64,000 nt of DNA, taken from positions 1-64,000 of the forward strand of contig JAGSHD010000002.1 in the NCBI GenBank assembly GCA_023954715.1, given 5' to 3'. This stretch comes from Candidatus Cloacimonadota bacterium. GTDB taxonomy: Bacteria; Muiribacteriota; UBA6191. Numbering within the stretch: the stretch's first letter is position 1; every line of letters begins with the position of its first letter. Shown piece after piece: positions 26,441 to 34,867 of the stretch. The position numbers and the translations under genes are program-made. The notes beneath the pieces are model-generated. The model did no database searches. It was given only the letters and a program-made list of their open reading frames with translations, and was not told the DNA's origin.

Positions 26441-27451
26441 CTACTCTTCACCCGTATAAGGAATTAGCTCCACAATATTTTGCTCACTTTCTTCCTCTGC
26501 ATTTACATTGATAGACAATTTAAATACTTGGCTTTTGTTTAAATGCTTTACCACGGCATAGTTGCCACCAATATGAAGTAAACGAACCATAGTATGGCTT
26601 TTTCGATTCTCGATCAGAAATTCATCGCCTTGTTTTTTCCATCCAATTTCATGTCCAAAAAGCGCTGATCTTTCTGCATCAGCATAAGCGTAAATAACAG
26701 AGGTCAACAGCAACTTTTGAACTGCACTATTTGGCCCTTCTGTAGTTTTCTCAGCTTCTCCAAAATTTGAGTTCCAAGGGTTTCCATCAATTTTCTTTAC
26801 TTCTAGCTTTGGTTCATTTTTTTTGAATTCTTCGAATGATAAAGCTGTCCCTAAAGAAGAAAAAATTGCATGTATTTTTAACTTAGCTCGAACGGAGCCA
26901 TCATCTTTAACATTGGCATCTTTATCTTTCTTCTTGGGTTTCTCCAAAGTTAGAGAGGATATGGAAACTGATTTTGAAATATTTTCAACCTTTTTTACCA
27001 ACTTAACAATGTCAATAAATTGACCTTTTACCAAATAAGTATATATTACCTCAGTGTAACTATTTTTCGGTACACGTTTTGGACTGTTTCCAAGAGCTAC
27101 TAAATTGTATCTCGCATCACGGCCAAACAGATATTGATATAACTCTGTTTCATAATTTAGCCCTAAGATAAACTTTTTAAATTCGTCAGCTTCTTTACGC
27201 ATACGCGCTATTCTTTTATCATTGGTTTCGATAGTATATTTTAAAGATGCTACTTCTGAAGTCATACCGTTTTCAGTAGACCGCAATTTACCTAACTCTT
27301 TATTCAATTTTGTAATTCTACGATTTAAACTCTTTAGGGCTCTATCCCCAAATTTTGGTGCTATAACTCTGTTATAAAATGTAAAACTTGGTATGAAAAC
27401 TATGAGGATACCAATGAGAATCTTTTCTTGTAAACGAAGACTTCCGAACAT
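26441..27451 (-). CDS. pilO: PilO-like type IV pilus alignment protein
   Basis: 336 residues with one N-terminal membrane helix (ILIGILIVFIPSFTFY), a coiled coil (about residues 40-95) and a periplasmic alpha/beta domain (KGQFIDIVKLVKKVENIS) as in PilO. The C-terminal ~100 residues (ALFGHEIGWKKQGDEFLIEN, IGGNYAVVKHL) form an extra beta-rich part that may replace PilP, which has no gene here; that is inference. A GAGAGGAT ribosome site precedes the ATG. It lies 3 bases after pilN. Confidence 0.72.
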   Translation of the reverse strand: MFGSLRLQEKILIGILIVFIPSFTFYNRVIAPKFGDRALKSLNRRITKLNKELGKLRSTENGMTSEVASLKYTIETNDKRIARMRKEADEFKKFILGLNYETELYQYLFGRDARYNLVALGNSPKRVPKNSYTEVIYTYLVKGQFIDIVKLVKKVENISKSVSISSLTLEKPKKKDKDANVKDDGSVRAKLKIHAIFSSLGTALSFEEFKKNEPKLEVKKIDGNPWNSNFGEAEKTTEGPNSAVQKLLLTSVIYAYADAERSALFGHEIGWKKQGDEFLIENRKSHTMVRLLHIGGNYAVVKHLNKSQVFKLSINVNAEEESEQNIVELIPYTGEE

Positions 27452-27454
27452 AAT

Positions 27455-28177
27455 CTATCCTCTCTTCTTTCTATTTTTGGATCTAGACTTTTTCGGCTTC
27501 TTGGCTTTTTCGCCTTTCTTTATATCTTCTTTTTGAACTTCCTTTTGATCTTCAACCCTTAAATCATTTTCCTTTTTATTTTTAGCTTTTGGACGTTTAG
27601 CTATAATTTTAAGTATCCCTAGAAGAACTTCTTTTCCTTCTTTTTTATCCACAACTTCAATACGTGATTCTACTATTTGAATCGTTTCTATAATGTCTTT
27701 TCTTCGGTTTAACTCTGACATAAACTCAGTTAGATACACATCCGATTGAGCATGCATGGTGATATCAACCTCATTTTTTGCTACAGTTACCGAGGCAATC
27801 CCTAGGTTTCGAACTTTATCAATTGATTCCCATATTGCCATCAATAATTTAGTCTTTTTTGCATACTCTAGAGAAGTACCCACAACAAAGTTATATTCAT
27901 TTTGCTCTTTACTTAGTTTTGATTTACTTTCATCACGGCGCGCCCTCCAAGTCTTAAGTTCTTTTTCTAGCTTTTTGGAGTTTTTCTTAATCTTACTTTT
28001 TTCTTTTTCTAAGGTTTTTTTTGTCTTCTCTACCTTCGCTTTTTCAGACTTATTACCTTTTCCAACAAATAAACTAAATCCAACAAAAAACAGTAATAAA
28101 ACATAGACCCCATAGACCATATAGTCTCGTTGATCTAATCCTTTTTTTTGGTTTTTCTTTGCCCTTTTTTTTGCCAT
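27455..28177 (-). CDS. pilN: PilN-like type IV pilus protein with basic C-terminal tail
   Basis: 240 residues. A basic cytoplasmic N-terminus, one membrane helix (YMVYGVYVLLLFFVGFSLFVG), a long lysine-rich coiled coil, then a ferredoxin-like part (MAIWESIDKVRNLGIASVTV, FMSELNRRKDIIETIQIVES) as in PilN. The last ~45 residues are an unusual Lys/Arg/Glu-rich tail. Its position between pilM-like and pilO-like genes supports the call. GGAGAG lies inside the end of pilM; the gap is 7 bases. Confidence 0.75.
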   Translation of the reverse strand: MAKKRAKKNQKKGLDQRDYMVYGVYVLLLFFVGFSLFVGKGNKSEKAKVEKTKKTLEKEKSKIKKNSKKLEKELKTWRARRDESKSKLSKEQNEYNFVVGTSLEYAKKTKLLMAIWESIDKVRNLGIASVTVAKNEVDITMHAQSDVYLTEFMSELNRRKDIIETIQIVESRIEVVDKKEGKEVLLGILKIIAKRPKAKNKKENDLRVEDQKEVQKEDIKKGEKAKKPKKSRSKNRKKRG

Positions 28178-28184
28178 GATTCAA

Positions 28185-29276
28185 CTACTCTCCTTGATAG
28201 GCTAATGCTAGCCCCAAAACGCAATTGAATTGATAATGTAAGCCACCCTTAAGTTTTGCCTCGACTTCTTCTGTTAGAGTCATTTCTTCTACTGGTTTAT
28301 ATGAGGTTACTGGTATGCTCAAACTCTCTTTAATTTGCTCGATTAAAACTGGTATTTCAGCCAACAAACCTGTACAAATAATCTTAGATACATCTTCAAG
28401 TTTCCACTCTAAGGCTCTAGAAATATAAAAGGAACGACATTTATCTAATTCATGCTTCAAAAACTCGACCTCTGCTCTAATCTCTTGCACAATATCCTCA
28501 GGAATATCATGGGGGCAGGGTTCATTTTTAATTACATAACTAAATAAATTGTTTTGTACTAACAAAATGGCTGAGTTTTCGTCTAACTCCATCTTTGCTA
28601 TTATTGTCTCTACGAAAGTAGACATTTTAAATGGTATACAATGAGAAAACCGAAGCTCCCCATGGTGATAAACATTATAAATACATGTTTCCCAATCCAT
28701 CGCTAAAATCACATCATGAGACTCAGACCCCTCATCATAATAAGCTTCATAGTAAGGAGCTAAGCTATTGGTTGGATACTCCAAAGACTCTAGCTCATAA
28801 CCCAACTCTTCTAATGCATCCATAGTATCTTGAGCCGGAAAACGAAAAACACTTTGCACCAAAACATCTTGTGATTTTTTTACCTCAGAAATACTAGAAC
28901 CAACTACATGAATCTCTGATATATAGTCGTCTTCACTCGGCATCATCTTTTTACTTAAAAGCATTTCTTCTAGCTCATCTTCATCTTCTATAATGGCCGT
29001 TTGAACAAACCTTTGACGATTACTATGATCCGTACTACACACAATCACAGAATGCTGCTTTGGAGGAAACTGTACAGCCAATGGTTTTAGGCTTTTAGCT
29101 AGTTGATCAGTAAAGTCTTCTTCTTCTTTGGAAAGTCGGTATGGCCACGCTGATAAAAAAACAGATTGAATTGTAGACTCTTCATCATTGCTTAACTTTA
29201 AAGCCCTAAGTCCGTTACTACAGACCTCTACGATTAGTTGTTCTCTTTTTCCTCTACCAAAAAAAATATTTGCCAT
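28185..29276 (-). CDS. pilM: PilM-like actin-fold protein of the type IV pilus
   Basis: A 363-residue soluble protein. It begins with a PilM/FtsA-like strand pattern (LIVEVCSNGLRALKLSND), contains VILAMDWETCIYNVYHHGELRFSHCIPF (second actin-like strand set, partly degenerate) and ends with IICTGLLAEIPVLIEQIKESLSIPV, the usual last actin-like subdomain. PilM binds the PilN tail inside the cell. Assignment rests on fold pattern plus the order M-N-O-secretin. A GGGAT ribosome site precedes the ATG. Confidence 0.75.
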   Translation of the reverse strand: MANIFFGRGKREQLIVEVCSNGLRALKLSNDEESTIQSVFLSAWPYRLSKEEEDFTDQLAKSLKPLAVQFPPKQHSVIVCSTDHSNRQRFVQTAIIEDEDELEEMLLSKKMMPSEDDYISEIHVVGSSISEVKKSQDVLVQSVFRFPAQDTMDALEELGYELESLEYPTNSLAPYYEAYYDEGSESHDVILAMDWETCIYNVYHHGELRFSHCIPFKMSTFVETIIAKMELDENSAILLVQNNLFSYVIKNEPCPHDIPEDIVQEIRAEVEFLKHELDKCRSFYISRALEWKLEDVSKIICTGLLAEIPVLIEQIKESLSIPVTSYKPVEEMTLTEEVEAKLKGGLHYQFNCVLGLALAYQGE

Positions 29277-29333
29277 GTTGATCCCACTGAAACTTTAATC
29301 TATTTTTTCTAAAAGTAATAATAAAAAGAAATA

Positions 29334-30005
29334 CTAGAATCGAATCCAACAATTCTTTTTATAGTCTTCGTACTTTGTAAACACCTTCGTAAGTTTCTTT
29401 TCTTCATTTTTTAAACGAATCCACTGCAAAACAACAAAAAGACAAAATATCCCCCATTTCTGAGGGCTGCTTCTTAGAAGAGTTGAACCAAAAGCGGCTA
29501 TATATTCCCCAAAATACATTGGATGCTGAATATACGAGTAGATTCCTCTTGTAACTAAAACTCGTGCTTCAGTCATTATACTAAAGGAAGAGCGAAGTGT
29601 ATATAGGGCTGTTACCGTTATACATGTACCAACAAATAAAAAAAACCACGCGTATACATGGAACTCAGGTGCAATAAGAGGAGAGTAACGTAGTAACGAA
29701 TTGTAAGCCTGGTAGCTATATGGGTCTTGTTTCAATAGATGAATTACTTGCGAAATGTCAGGTATCTCATACATTAAAAAAAATGGTAAAACTCCACATA
29801 TCAATGGAAGTATAATCTCTTTCAATCCTGAAGCTTTTGACACGGGGTCTTTGCGAAACAAATAAGCAAAAACAAAACCAAAGTATAAAAGCCCCTCCAT
29901 TAACCAGAGAGACTTCCAATAAAAGTGATGATAATGCGAGCAATGCTTATATGTTAAATAAGAAAACCCGCATACTGCAAAGAGTCGTATAAGTTTTTGA
30001 ATCAC
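29334..30005 (-). CDS. Isoprenylcysteine carboxyl methyltransferase family membrane protein
   Basis: 223 residues with about five to six membrane helices. The C-terminal part has the ICMT/PEMT signature (RGIYSYIQHPMYFGEY ... RLKNEEKKLTKVFTKYEDYKK), which binds S-adenosylmethionine at the membrane. Bacterial members methylate unknown substrates. It starts with GTG at 30005, sharing one base with the TAG of the upstream exported protein gene (TAGTG), so translation is coupled. It lies 57 bases before pilM. Confidence 0.82.
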   Translation of the reverse strand: MIQKLIRLFAVCGFSYLTYKHCSHYHHFYWKSLWLMEGLLYFGFVFAYLFRKDPVSKASGLKEIILPLICGVLPFFLMYEIPDISQVIHLLKQDPYSYQAYNSLLRYSPLIAPEFHVYAWFFLFVGTCITVTALYTLRSSFSIMTEARVLVTRGIYSYIQHPMYFGEYIAAFGSTLLRSSPQKWGIFCLFVVLQWIRLKNEEKKLTKVFTKYEDYKKNCWIRF

Positions 30006-31327
30006 TACTGATTTTTACCAGCCTCATAAGCCGCTTGAACTGTTGCATATTCTGCTCTAGCAGCCATGATTTTTTCTCCATCACCTGTAGCTAAAGCTGC
30101 TTTTAACTTACTATATGCTTCGTTGACATTCGCCTTTAATTGAGCGATATCTACTGCAGGAGCTTGTGGCGTCTGTGTAGTAGAAGGAGCACTAGCACCC
30201 GTTGTAGTTGACGGCTGATATGGGTTATTTTGATTAAAATCAATTCCAGTAGAATTTTGATTCTGGTTTTGGTTTTGGTTTTGCTGATCAGTATAGTTTA
30301 CAGTACCATATCCAGGATTTTGCCCAGTATTGTTTCCGTTGAACGGAGGTAAACCAGTAGTAGGCTGTGGGTTTTGTTGATATTGTTGACCATCTGAGTA
30401 TCGACCATCAGTAAATCCACCAGGCATTCCACCTTGATTATATGATCCTCCACCTTGTGTGTAAGATCCTCCACCCATTCCAGTATAATCTGGTTGAGTA
30501 TAAGGACTTGTACCTGTACCATAAAAGTTTGCTGCGTTATTTTCAGTATCGTTTAGCACCAATGTACCTGAATTAATTTCACTAATAATTGTTTGAACTT
30601 CAGCTTTCATTTGAGATGGTCTATTTACCGTAGAAGCATAATATACTCTTCTAACTAATCTTTCGTTACCTTGTGGTGGAATAGCATTTTGTAAAGCCAT
30701 TAATCTTTGTCGACCACGGTTTTGTTGTCCAGCATTTAAGTCTGCCATTACAGCATTAAATTGACTGATAATATATTGCTTAGAAAGATCATCTTGACCT
30801 TGGTAACTCTGATTGGCACCAGATTCCCAGCCTAATCTCATTCCACCTGATTTAAAAGACCCATATATAGAGTTAATCTCTGTCTTTAAACTAGACTTGT
30901 AACCTAACTGAATCGTTAATTGTACTCTTCTGTAAAGCTCTGAATCACCAAATTGACGAACATAAGAGCTCAAAGAATACAGTTTTTGCATTGCTTGATA
31001 CGGTCGGTTTTGATTTACATCAGTAACGGCAAACTTAAGTTGATCTTCAATCCAGTTATTATCTACATAACTGAAGTTGTTTCCCATTCCTTGGCCTTGA
31101 TTTTGATAATTACCCTGATAACCTTGGTTATAAGAATTATATCCTTGAGAATAGTAAGATGTTTGATATGCATTACCTGAGTAACCTTGTCCAGAGTTAT
31201 ATGCTCCATAATACTGGCTAGACCCATAGTTTGGAGTGCTATTATATCCATAGTTCGCAAACGAACTTGATGTTAATAATGCTACTGTAGCTAAACTACC
31301 TAATACTTGTTTTACTAATTTCTTCAT
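30005..31327 (-). CDS. Exported Tyr/Asn/Gly/Gln-rich low-complexity protein
   Basis: 440 residues from the ATG at 31327 (a TTG at 31339 is in frame but lacks support). A signal peptide (MKKLVKQVLGSLATVALLTSSSFA) is followed by a Y/N/G/Q/S-rich region (residues ~25-90), a helical domain of about 180 residues (LYRRVQLTIQLGY, GRQRLMALQNAIP), a second Gly/Gln/Asn-rich region with a QNQNQNQN run, and an Ala-rich terminal helix. The prion-like composition suggests a surface or matrix component, but no domain is known to me. It heads the minus-strand run that leads into the pilus genes. Confidence 0.78.
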   Translation of the reverse strand: MKKLVKQVLGSLATVALLTSSSFANYGYNSTPNYGSSQYYGAYNSGQGYSGNAYQTSYYSQGYNSYNQGYQGNYQNQGQGMGNNFSYVDNNWIEDQLKFAVTDVNQNRPYQAMQKLYSLSSYVRQFGDSELYRRVQLTIQLGYKSSLKTEINSIYGSFKSGGMRLGWESGANQSYQGQDDLSKQYIISQFNAVMADLNAGQQNRGRQRLMALQNAIPPQGNERLVRRVYYASTVNRPSQMKAEVQTIISEINSGTLVLNDTENNAANFYGTGTSPYTQPDYTGMGGGSYTQGGGSYNQGGMPGGFTDGRYSDGQQYQQNPQPTTGLPPFNGNNTGQNPGYGTVNYTDQQNQNQNQNQNSTGIDFNQNNPYQPSTTTGASAPSTTQTPQAPAVDIAQLKANVNEAYSKLKAALATGDGEKIMAARAEYATVQAAYEAGKNQ

Positions 31328-31480
31328 GGCAATATCCAATTCATTTTTAATGATTACGTTATCTACTACGATAGACCATTAGAAATTGTTTCAATGGCAT
31401 AAAAATTAATTTTATTTTTCTAAAGAAAATACACACATTTTTACTTTTGGACATACCAAAAACTTAATATAAACCCCTTT

Positions 31481-31513
31481 AAAAAGAAAAAAGGCCCCGA
31501 TCATTCGAGGCCT
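31481..31513 (-). terminator. Intrinsic terminator of the Tll0287-like gene
   Basis: Read on the minus strand: AGGCCTCGA, loop ATGA, TCGGGGCCT (9 bp with one G-T pair), then a T-rich tract. It follows the stop at 31530 by about 17 bases. Confidence 0.75.
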
Positions 31514-31529
31514 ATATACTTTGATGTTT

Positions 31530-32111
31530 CTAGAATTCTAGTCTTACTACACCTCTAAAGTCATCAATTTTATAAGAAGTCGCCTTATCCTGAGGATAAA
31601 TTCGTTCAATTTTCTTTCGAACAGTAGTTTTCATCTCATCTTTTGAACCATGACAAGGTAGACAACTAGACTTTACACCAATCGCTTGATAAAAACGATA
31701 ATAGAATTTTCCATCTTTCACTCTTTGTTGCAAATAGGATGGTAACTTTTCTTTTTGTAAATAATCTATGGCAATTTTGTCTAGTTTATCGGGGGCATTC
31801 AAAGGGTTTCTATACTTTTCACTCACTCTTTGGATTCCTTGTAACTTGTGTTTTTTCTTTAACTCTTCAGTTAAAGGGATAGCCTCCAAACTACACATAT
31901 TGATAGAGTCAACCAACCCTTTCTTACGGATAGATTGTGACAAAACCCCGCCGAGAGTCTTTAACAAATCCGCACTAATTCTGCGTCCCGATTTTAATAT
32001 ATTCACTTCTTGAATGATCCTACCGCTATCGGATGGATTAAAATGTTTTTGAGTTCCAGATGCTTGTACACAATTAAAACTCAATAGTAATGTAAAGATT
32101 AATTTTTTCAC
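31530..32111 (-). CDS. Exported monoheme Tll0287-like (DUF3365) protein
   Basis: 193 residues with a signal peptide (MKKLIFTLLLSFNCVQASG). The body matches the DUF3365/Tll0287-like haem domain: INMCSLEAIPLTEEL, VSEKYRNPLNAPDKLDKIAID, FYYRFYQAIGVKSSCLPCHG and a closing DFRGVVRLEF. A single CxxCH (CLPCH) would bind one haem c. These proteins are thought to sense or transfer electrons at the envelope. It is monocistronic, with its own terminator. Confidence 0.85.
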   Translation of the reverse strand: MKKLIFTLLLSFNCVQASGTQKHFNPSDSGRIIQEVNILKSGRRISADLLKTLGGVLSQSIRKKGLVDSINMCSLEAIPLTEELKKKHKLQGIQRVSEKYRNPLNAPDKLDKIAIDYLQKEKLPSYLQQRVKDGKFYYRFYQAIGVKSSCLPCHGSKDEMKTTVRKKIERIYPQDKATSYKIDDFRGVVRLEF

Positions 32112-32350
32112 GTATATCTCCTAGTTCAACCTTCATAATGTAAAAATAAGACTGAGCAATAAATATGCCATCTCCCAGAGAAATCATATAATTCAACCAA
32201 ATTCTACATATAAAAAACTCTACATCTTAAAATTAGCCTTATTAAAAGGCTTTCTTTTGCATTTATCCATCTATCAAGTATAATCTCTTACATCAAATCA
32301 TTGTATTGAACTTGTATCTACATGCTACAACCAACACTGAAAGCTCACCT

Positions 32351-33778
32351 ATGTGGCCCTTTATTGATGACAGAATACACTTCGGAATCACAGGTTTACG
32401 CCAATCTGGCAAGACAGTATTTATAAGCTCCATCTTAAATCAGCTTTTGTACGAAAAAAATCTCAGCAATTTCTTCCCAAAAGGAAATCGCGAGTTCAGC
32501 GCTCAGTCACGCTCTTTACCTCATCACTTACCAGAGTTTCCTCTTCATCAAAATATTGAAAGTATCAAAGGGAAAGAAAATCTAAAAATCTTACCAAAGT
32601 TTCCTAAGTCTACGGATTGCATTACTTATTATGATGTAGATTTGAAGTTTGTTTCTAATAATTTTTTTAAAAACTTCGGAATGAATCGTAAAACCACACT
32701 GAAACTTAGATTTGTGGATTACCCTGGTGAATGGCTACTAGATTTAAACCTAAGACAATCAAATCATAAAAATTGGTCTAAATCACTTTTAAATACCTAT
32801 GATTCATATCACGCAAACAATCCCAATTACAAAAAGTTTTATGATTATTGTTTAGATATTATTGAAGGCAGATTTCATTTTGACAACAATCCTCAAGAGG
32901 AGTGTAATCAACTATCTCATTTATATCGTACATTTTTAGAAGACGCTAAAAAGCTTGGTTACTACTTTCTTCAACCCGGAAGATTTGTAATGCCTGGTGA
33001 CGCTAAGTTTGAACAAGCCAATATGAAATTTTGCCCGTTTCCATTTCATTTGATGAAACAAACTGCATGCCCTACTCAAGATAGGATTTTTTCTGAACTA
33101 TCACAAAGATATCAAAGCTATGTCAATGTATATGTAGTTCCGTTTTTTGAAGATACCTTTCAATCATTCTACCGACAACTTACTTTGGTAGATTTAATCT
33201 CACCTCTTGCCTCTGGTGATTTTCACCTTTATCAAGACTTCATTCAATCACTCAGAACAACACTAGCTGAGTTTTCCTTTGATCGCCCCTGGTGGAAACC
33301 CTCTTTTTTTGACAGCTCAAATTATGTTCAAAAAATCATGTTTGTGGCTAGTAAGATCGACTATATTCCAAGTAACCAACAAAAGTTTGTAAAGCAATAT
33401 TTATTAGAGATTTTAAAGTCTTGCTTAGATCTAGACAAGCTAGAAGACCATCAATGGGATTTATCTGTAATCGCATCCATTTTATGTGTGCATCCATCAA
33501 CTATAACCAAAGACAATAAAGATATTATATTACTCAAGGCACTAGAAGAATACCAAAACTCTTACCGGCAATATCAGTGGTCTTTTCAAGGAAACTTCCC
33601 CACACAAATCTTAAACCCAATGGATTTTAATAAACTCTCACAAGATATGAAGGTTTTGCCAAAGAGACTACTTCCGCTTATGAACCTAAACCCTAATGCC
33701 CAATGGAGAAATCCACTCACCCAAAATTTAAACCTAGGAGAGGTCATGCGATTTTTACTCTATGACCTACTATTATAA
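32351..33778 (+). CDS. ycjX: YcjX family P-loop protein
   Basis: 475 residues from the ATG at 32351. Its P-loop (GLRQSGKT, residues 15-22) sits close to the N-terminus, as in YcjX; a longer frame from TTG 32306 has no ribosome site. The diagnostic segment LRFVDYPGEWLLDLNL matches YcjX, as do CPFPF and FVASKIDYIP. YcjX and YcjF form a conserved proteobacterial pair linked to stress and the phage-shock regulon; no pspA is present here. ycjF follows after 9 bases. Confidence 0.88.
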   Translation: MWPFIDDRIHFGITGLRQSGKTVFISSILNQLLYEKNLSNFFPKGNREFSAQSRSLPHHLPEFPLHQNIESIKGKENLKILPKFPKSTDCITYYDVDLKFVSNNFFKNFGMNRKTTLKLRFVDYPGEWLLDLNLRQSNHKNWSKSLLNTYDSYHANNPNYKKFYDYCLDIIEGRFHFDNNPQEECNQLSHLYRTFLEDAKKLGYYFLQPGRFVMPGDAKFEQANMKFCPFPFHLMKQTACPTQDRIFSELSQRYQSYVNVYVVPFFEDTFQSFYRQLTLVDLISPLASGDFHLYQDFIQSLRTTLAEFSFDRPWWKPSFFDSSNYVQKIMFVASKIDYIPSNQQKFVKQYLLEILKSCLDLDKLEDHQWDLSVIASILCVHPSTITKDNKDIILLKALEEYQNSYRQYQWSFQGNFPTQILNPMDFNKLSQDMKVLPKRLLPLMNLNPNAQWRNPLTQNLNLGEVMRFLLYDLLL

Positions 33779-33787
33779 GGACTAGCT

Positions 33788-34867
33788 ATGGACAATCATA
33801 ATTTTAGTGTTCAAGGCGGACCTGTCGAAAACAACGAGAGCACTCCACCAAGTTTCGAAACAAAACAAGAAGAAATGCCAACACAAGAGCTATCTATTGT
33901 AGGCGGCCCTGTATCAAAAGATGAGCTAAAAACATTTTTTAAAGACTTTGAGCATACCATCAAAGTAGATACTCAATATAACTCTGCTCCCGTAGCCTAT
34001 AAACATAACAAGCTCTTTTTGATCAGTTTGATCTCATTCGTTATCCTTGTATTTCTTAATTTTTCTATTGAGTTTGCCCAATACTCATTTCAACTTTCAC
34101 CCATCAATGGATACGCCTCTGTGGCTATTTTAACTTGCCTTGCCTTAGGCTTGTTTCAATGGATCTATAAAGACCTAAGATCGATCTCAAGACTTAAGAC
34201 CTCATATAAACTAAGGGTTGAAGCCTCTGAACTATATAGTAAACTATCTGAAGGGGCTCTCATCCCTCTCTCCGATGTTAAAAATTATTTTGATAAATTA
34301 TCTTCCAACTGGACATCACAATCTGAGTATAGCCAAAGACGACTCAAAGACTTAAATCTTGAAATAGAACATCGAATCAAAAATAAGATTGAAGTAGAGC
34401 CCATTATATATTTAAAGCAACTAGATGAAGAAATCTTGTTTGAAATCGATAAAAAAGTGAAATCTACTATCCATAAAAAAGTACTTCGTTGCGCTATTAG
34501 TACAGGTATCTCCAATATTGCTTTAGTAGATGCTACTTTTTTTATCTTAATCTATTTATCCATGGTAAAAGAAGTTTGTCAGCATTATGGATATCGACCA
34601 GGCCCCATAGGCACACTTTGGATTTTACGAAATGTAGGTACAGGAGCATTACTCGCCTCTAGCTCCCAAACTTTACTTAACCTAGCACCTGAAGCGTTTT
34701 CTCAAGAGTTTGCAGCAAAGTTAGGACAGGGCTCACTTATGGGGCTATGGATGCTAAAGAGCGGCTATCATTTAATGGAGATCTGTAGACCTTTTCCAAA
34801 AAACTTAAACCAACAAAACTCATATACCCAAGAGTTTATTGAGCTCTTCATATCCTCAAAAAAATGA
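33788..34867 (+). CDS. ycjF: YcjF family (DUF697) membrane protein
   Basis: 359 residues. The first ~70 residues are polar with two short repeats (QGGPVENNE, VGGPVSKDE). Two membrane helices follow (LFLISLISFVILVFLNF and ASVAILTCLALGLFQWIY), then a helical cytoplasmic part and a C-terminal DUF697 hydrophobic region (SNIALVDATFFILIYLSMVKEV, RPGPIGTLWILRNVGTGA). The order and spacing with ycjX support the call. The next gene starts inside its end (4-base ATGA overlap). Confidence 0.85.
   Translation: MDNHNFSVQGGPVENNESTPPSFETKQEEMPTQELSIVGGPVSKDELKTFFKDFEHTIKVDTQYNSAPVAYKHNKLFLISLISFVILVFLNFSIEFAQYSFQLSPINGYASVAILTCLALGLFQWIYKDLRSISRLKTSYKLRVEASELYSKLSEGALIPLSDVKNYFDKLSSNWTSQSEYSQRRLKDLNLEIEHRIKNKIEVEPIIYLKQLDEEILFEIDKKVKSTIHKKVLRCAISTGISNIALVDATFFILIYLSMVKEVCQHYGYRPGPIGTLWILRNVGTGALLASSSQTLLNLAPEAFSQEFAAKLGQGSLMGLWMLKSGYHLMEICRPFPKNLNQQNSYTQEFIELFISSKK

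Noticed and set aside
32306..32350. Upstream TTG start for ycjX
   Set aside because: No ribosome site, and family members have the P-loop close to the N-terminus, which fits the ATG at 32351.
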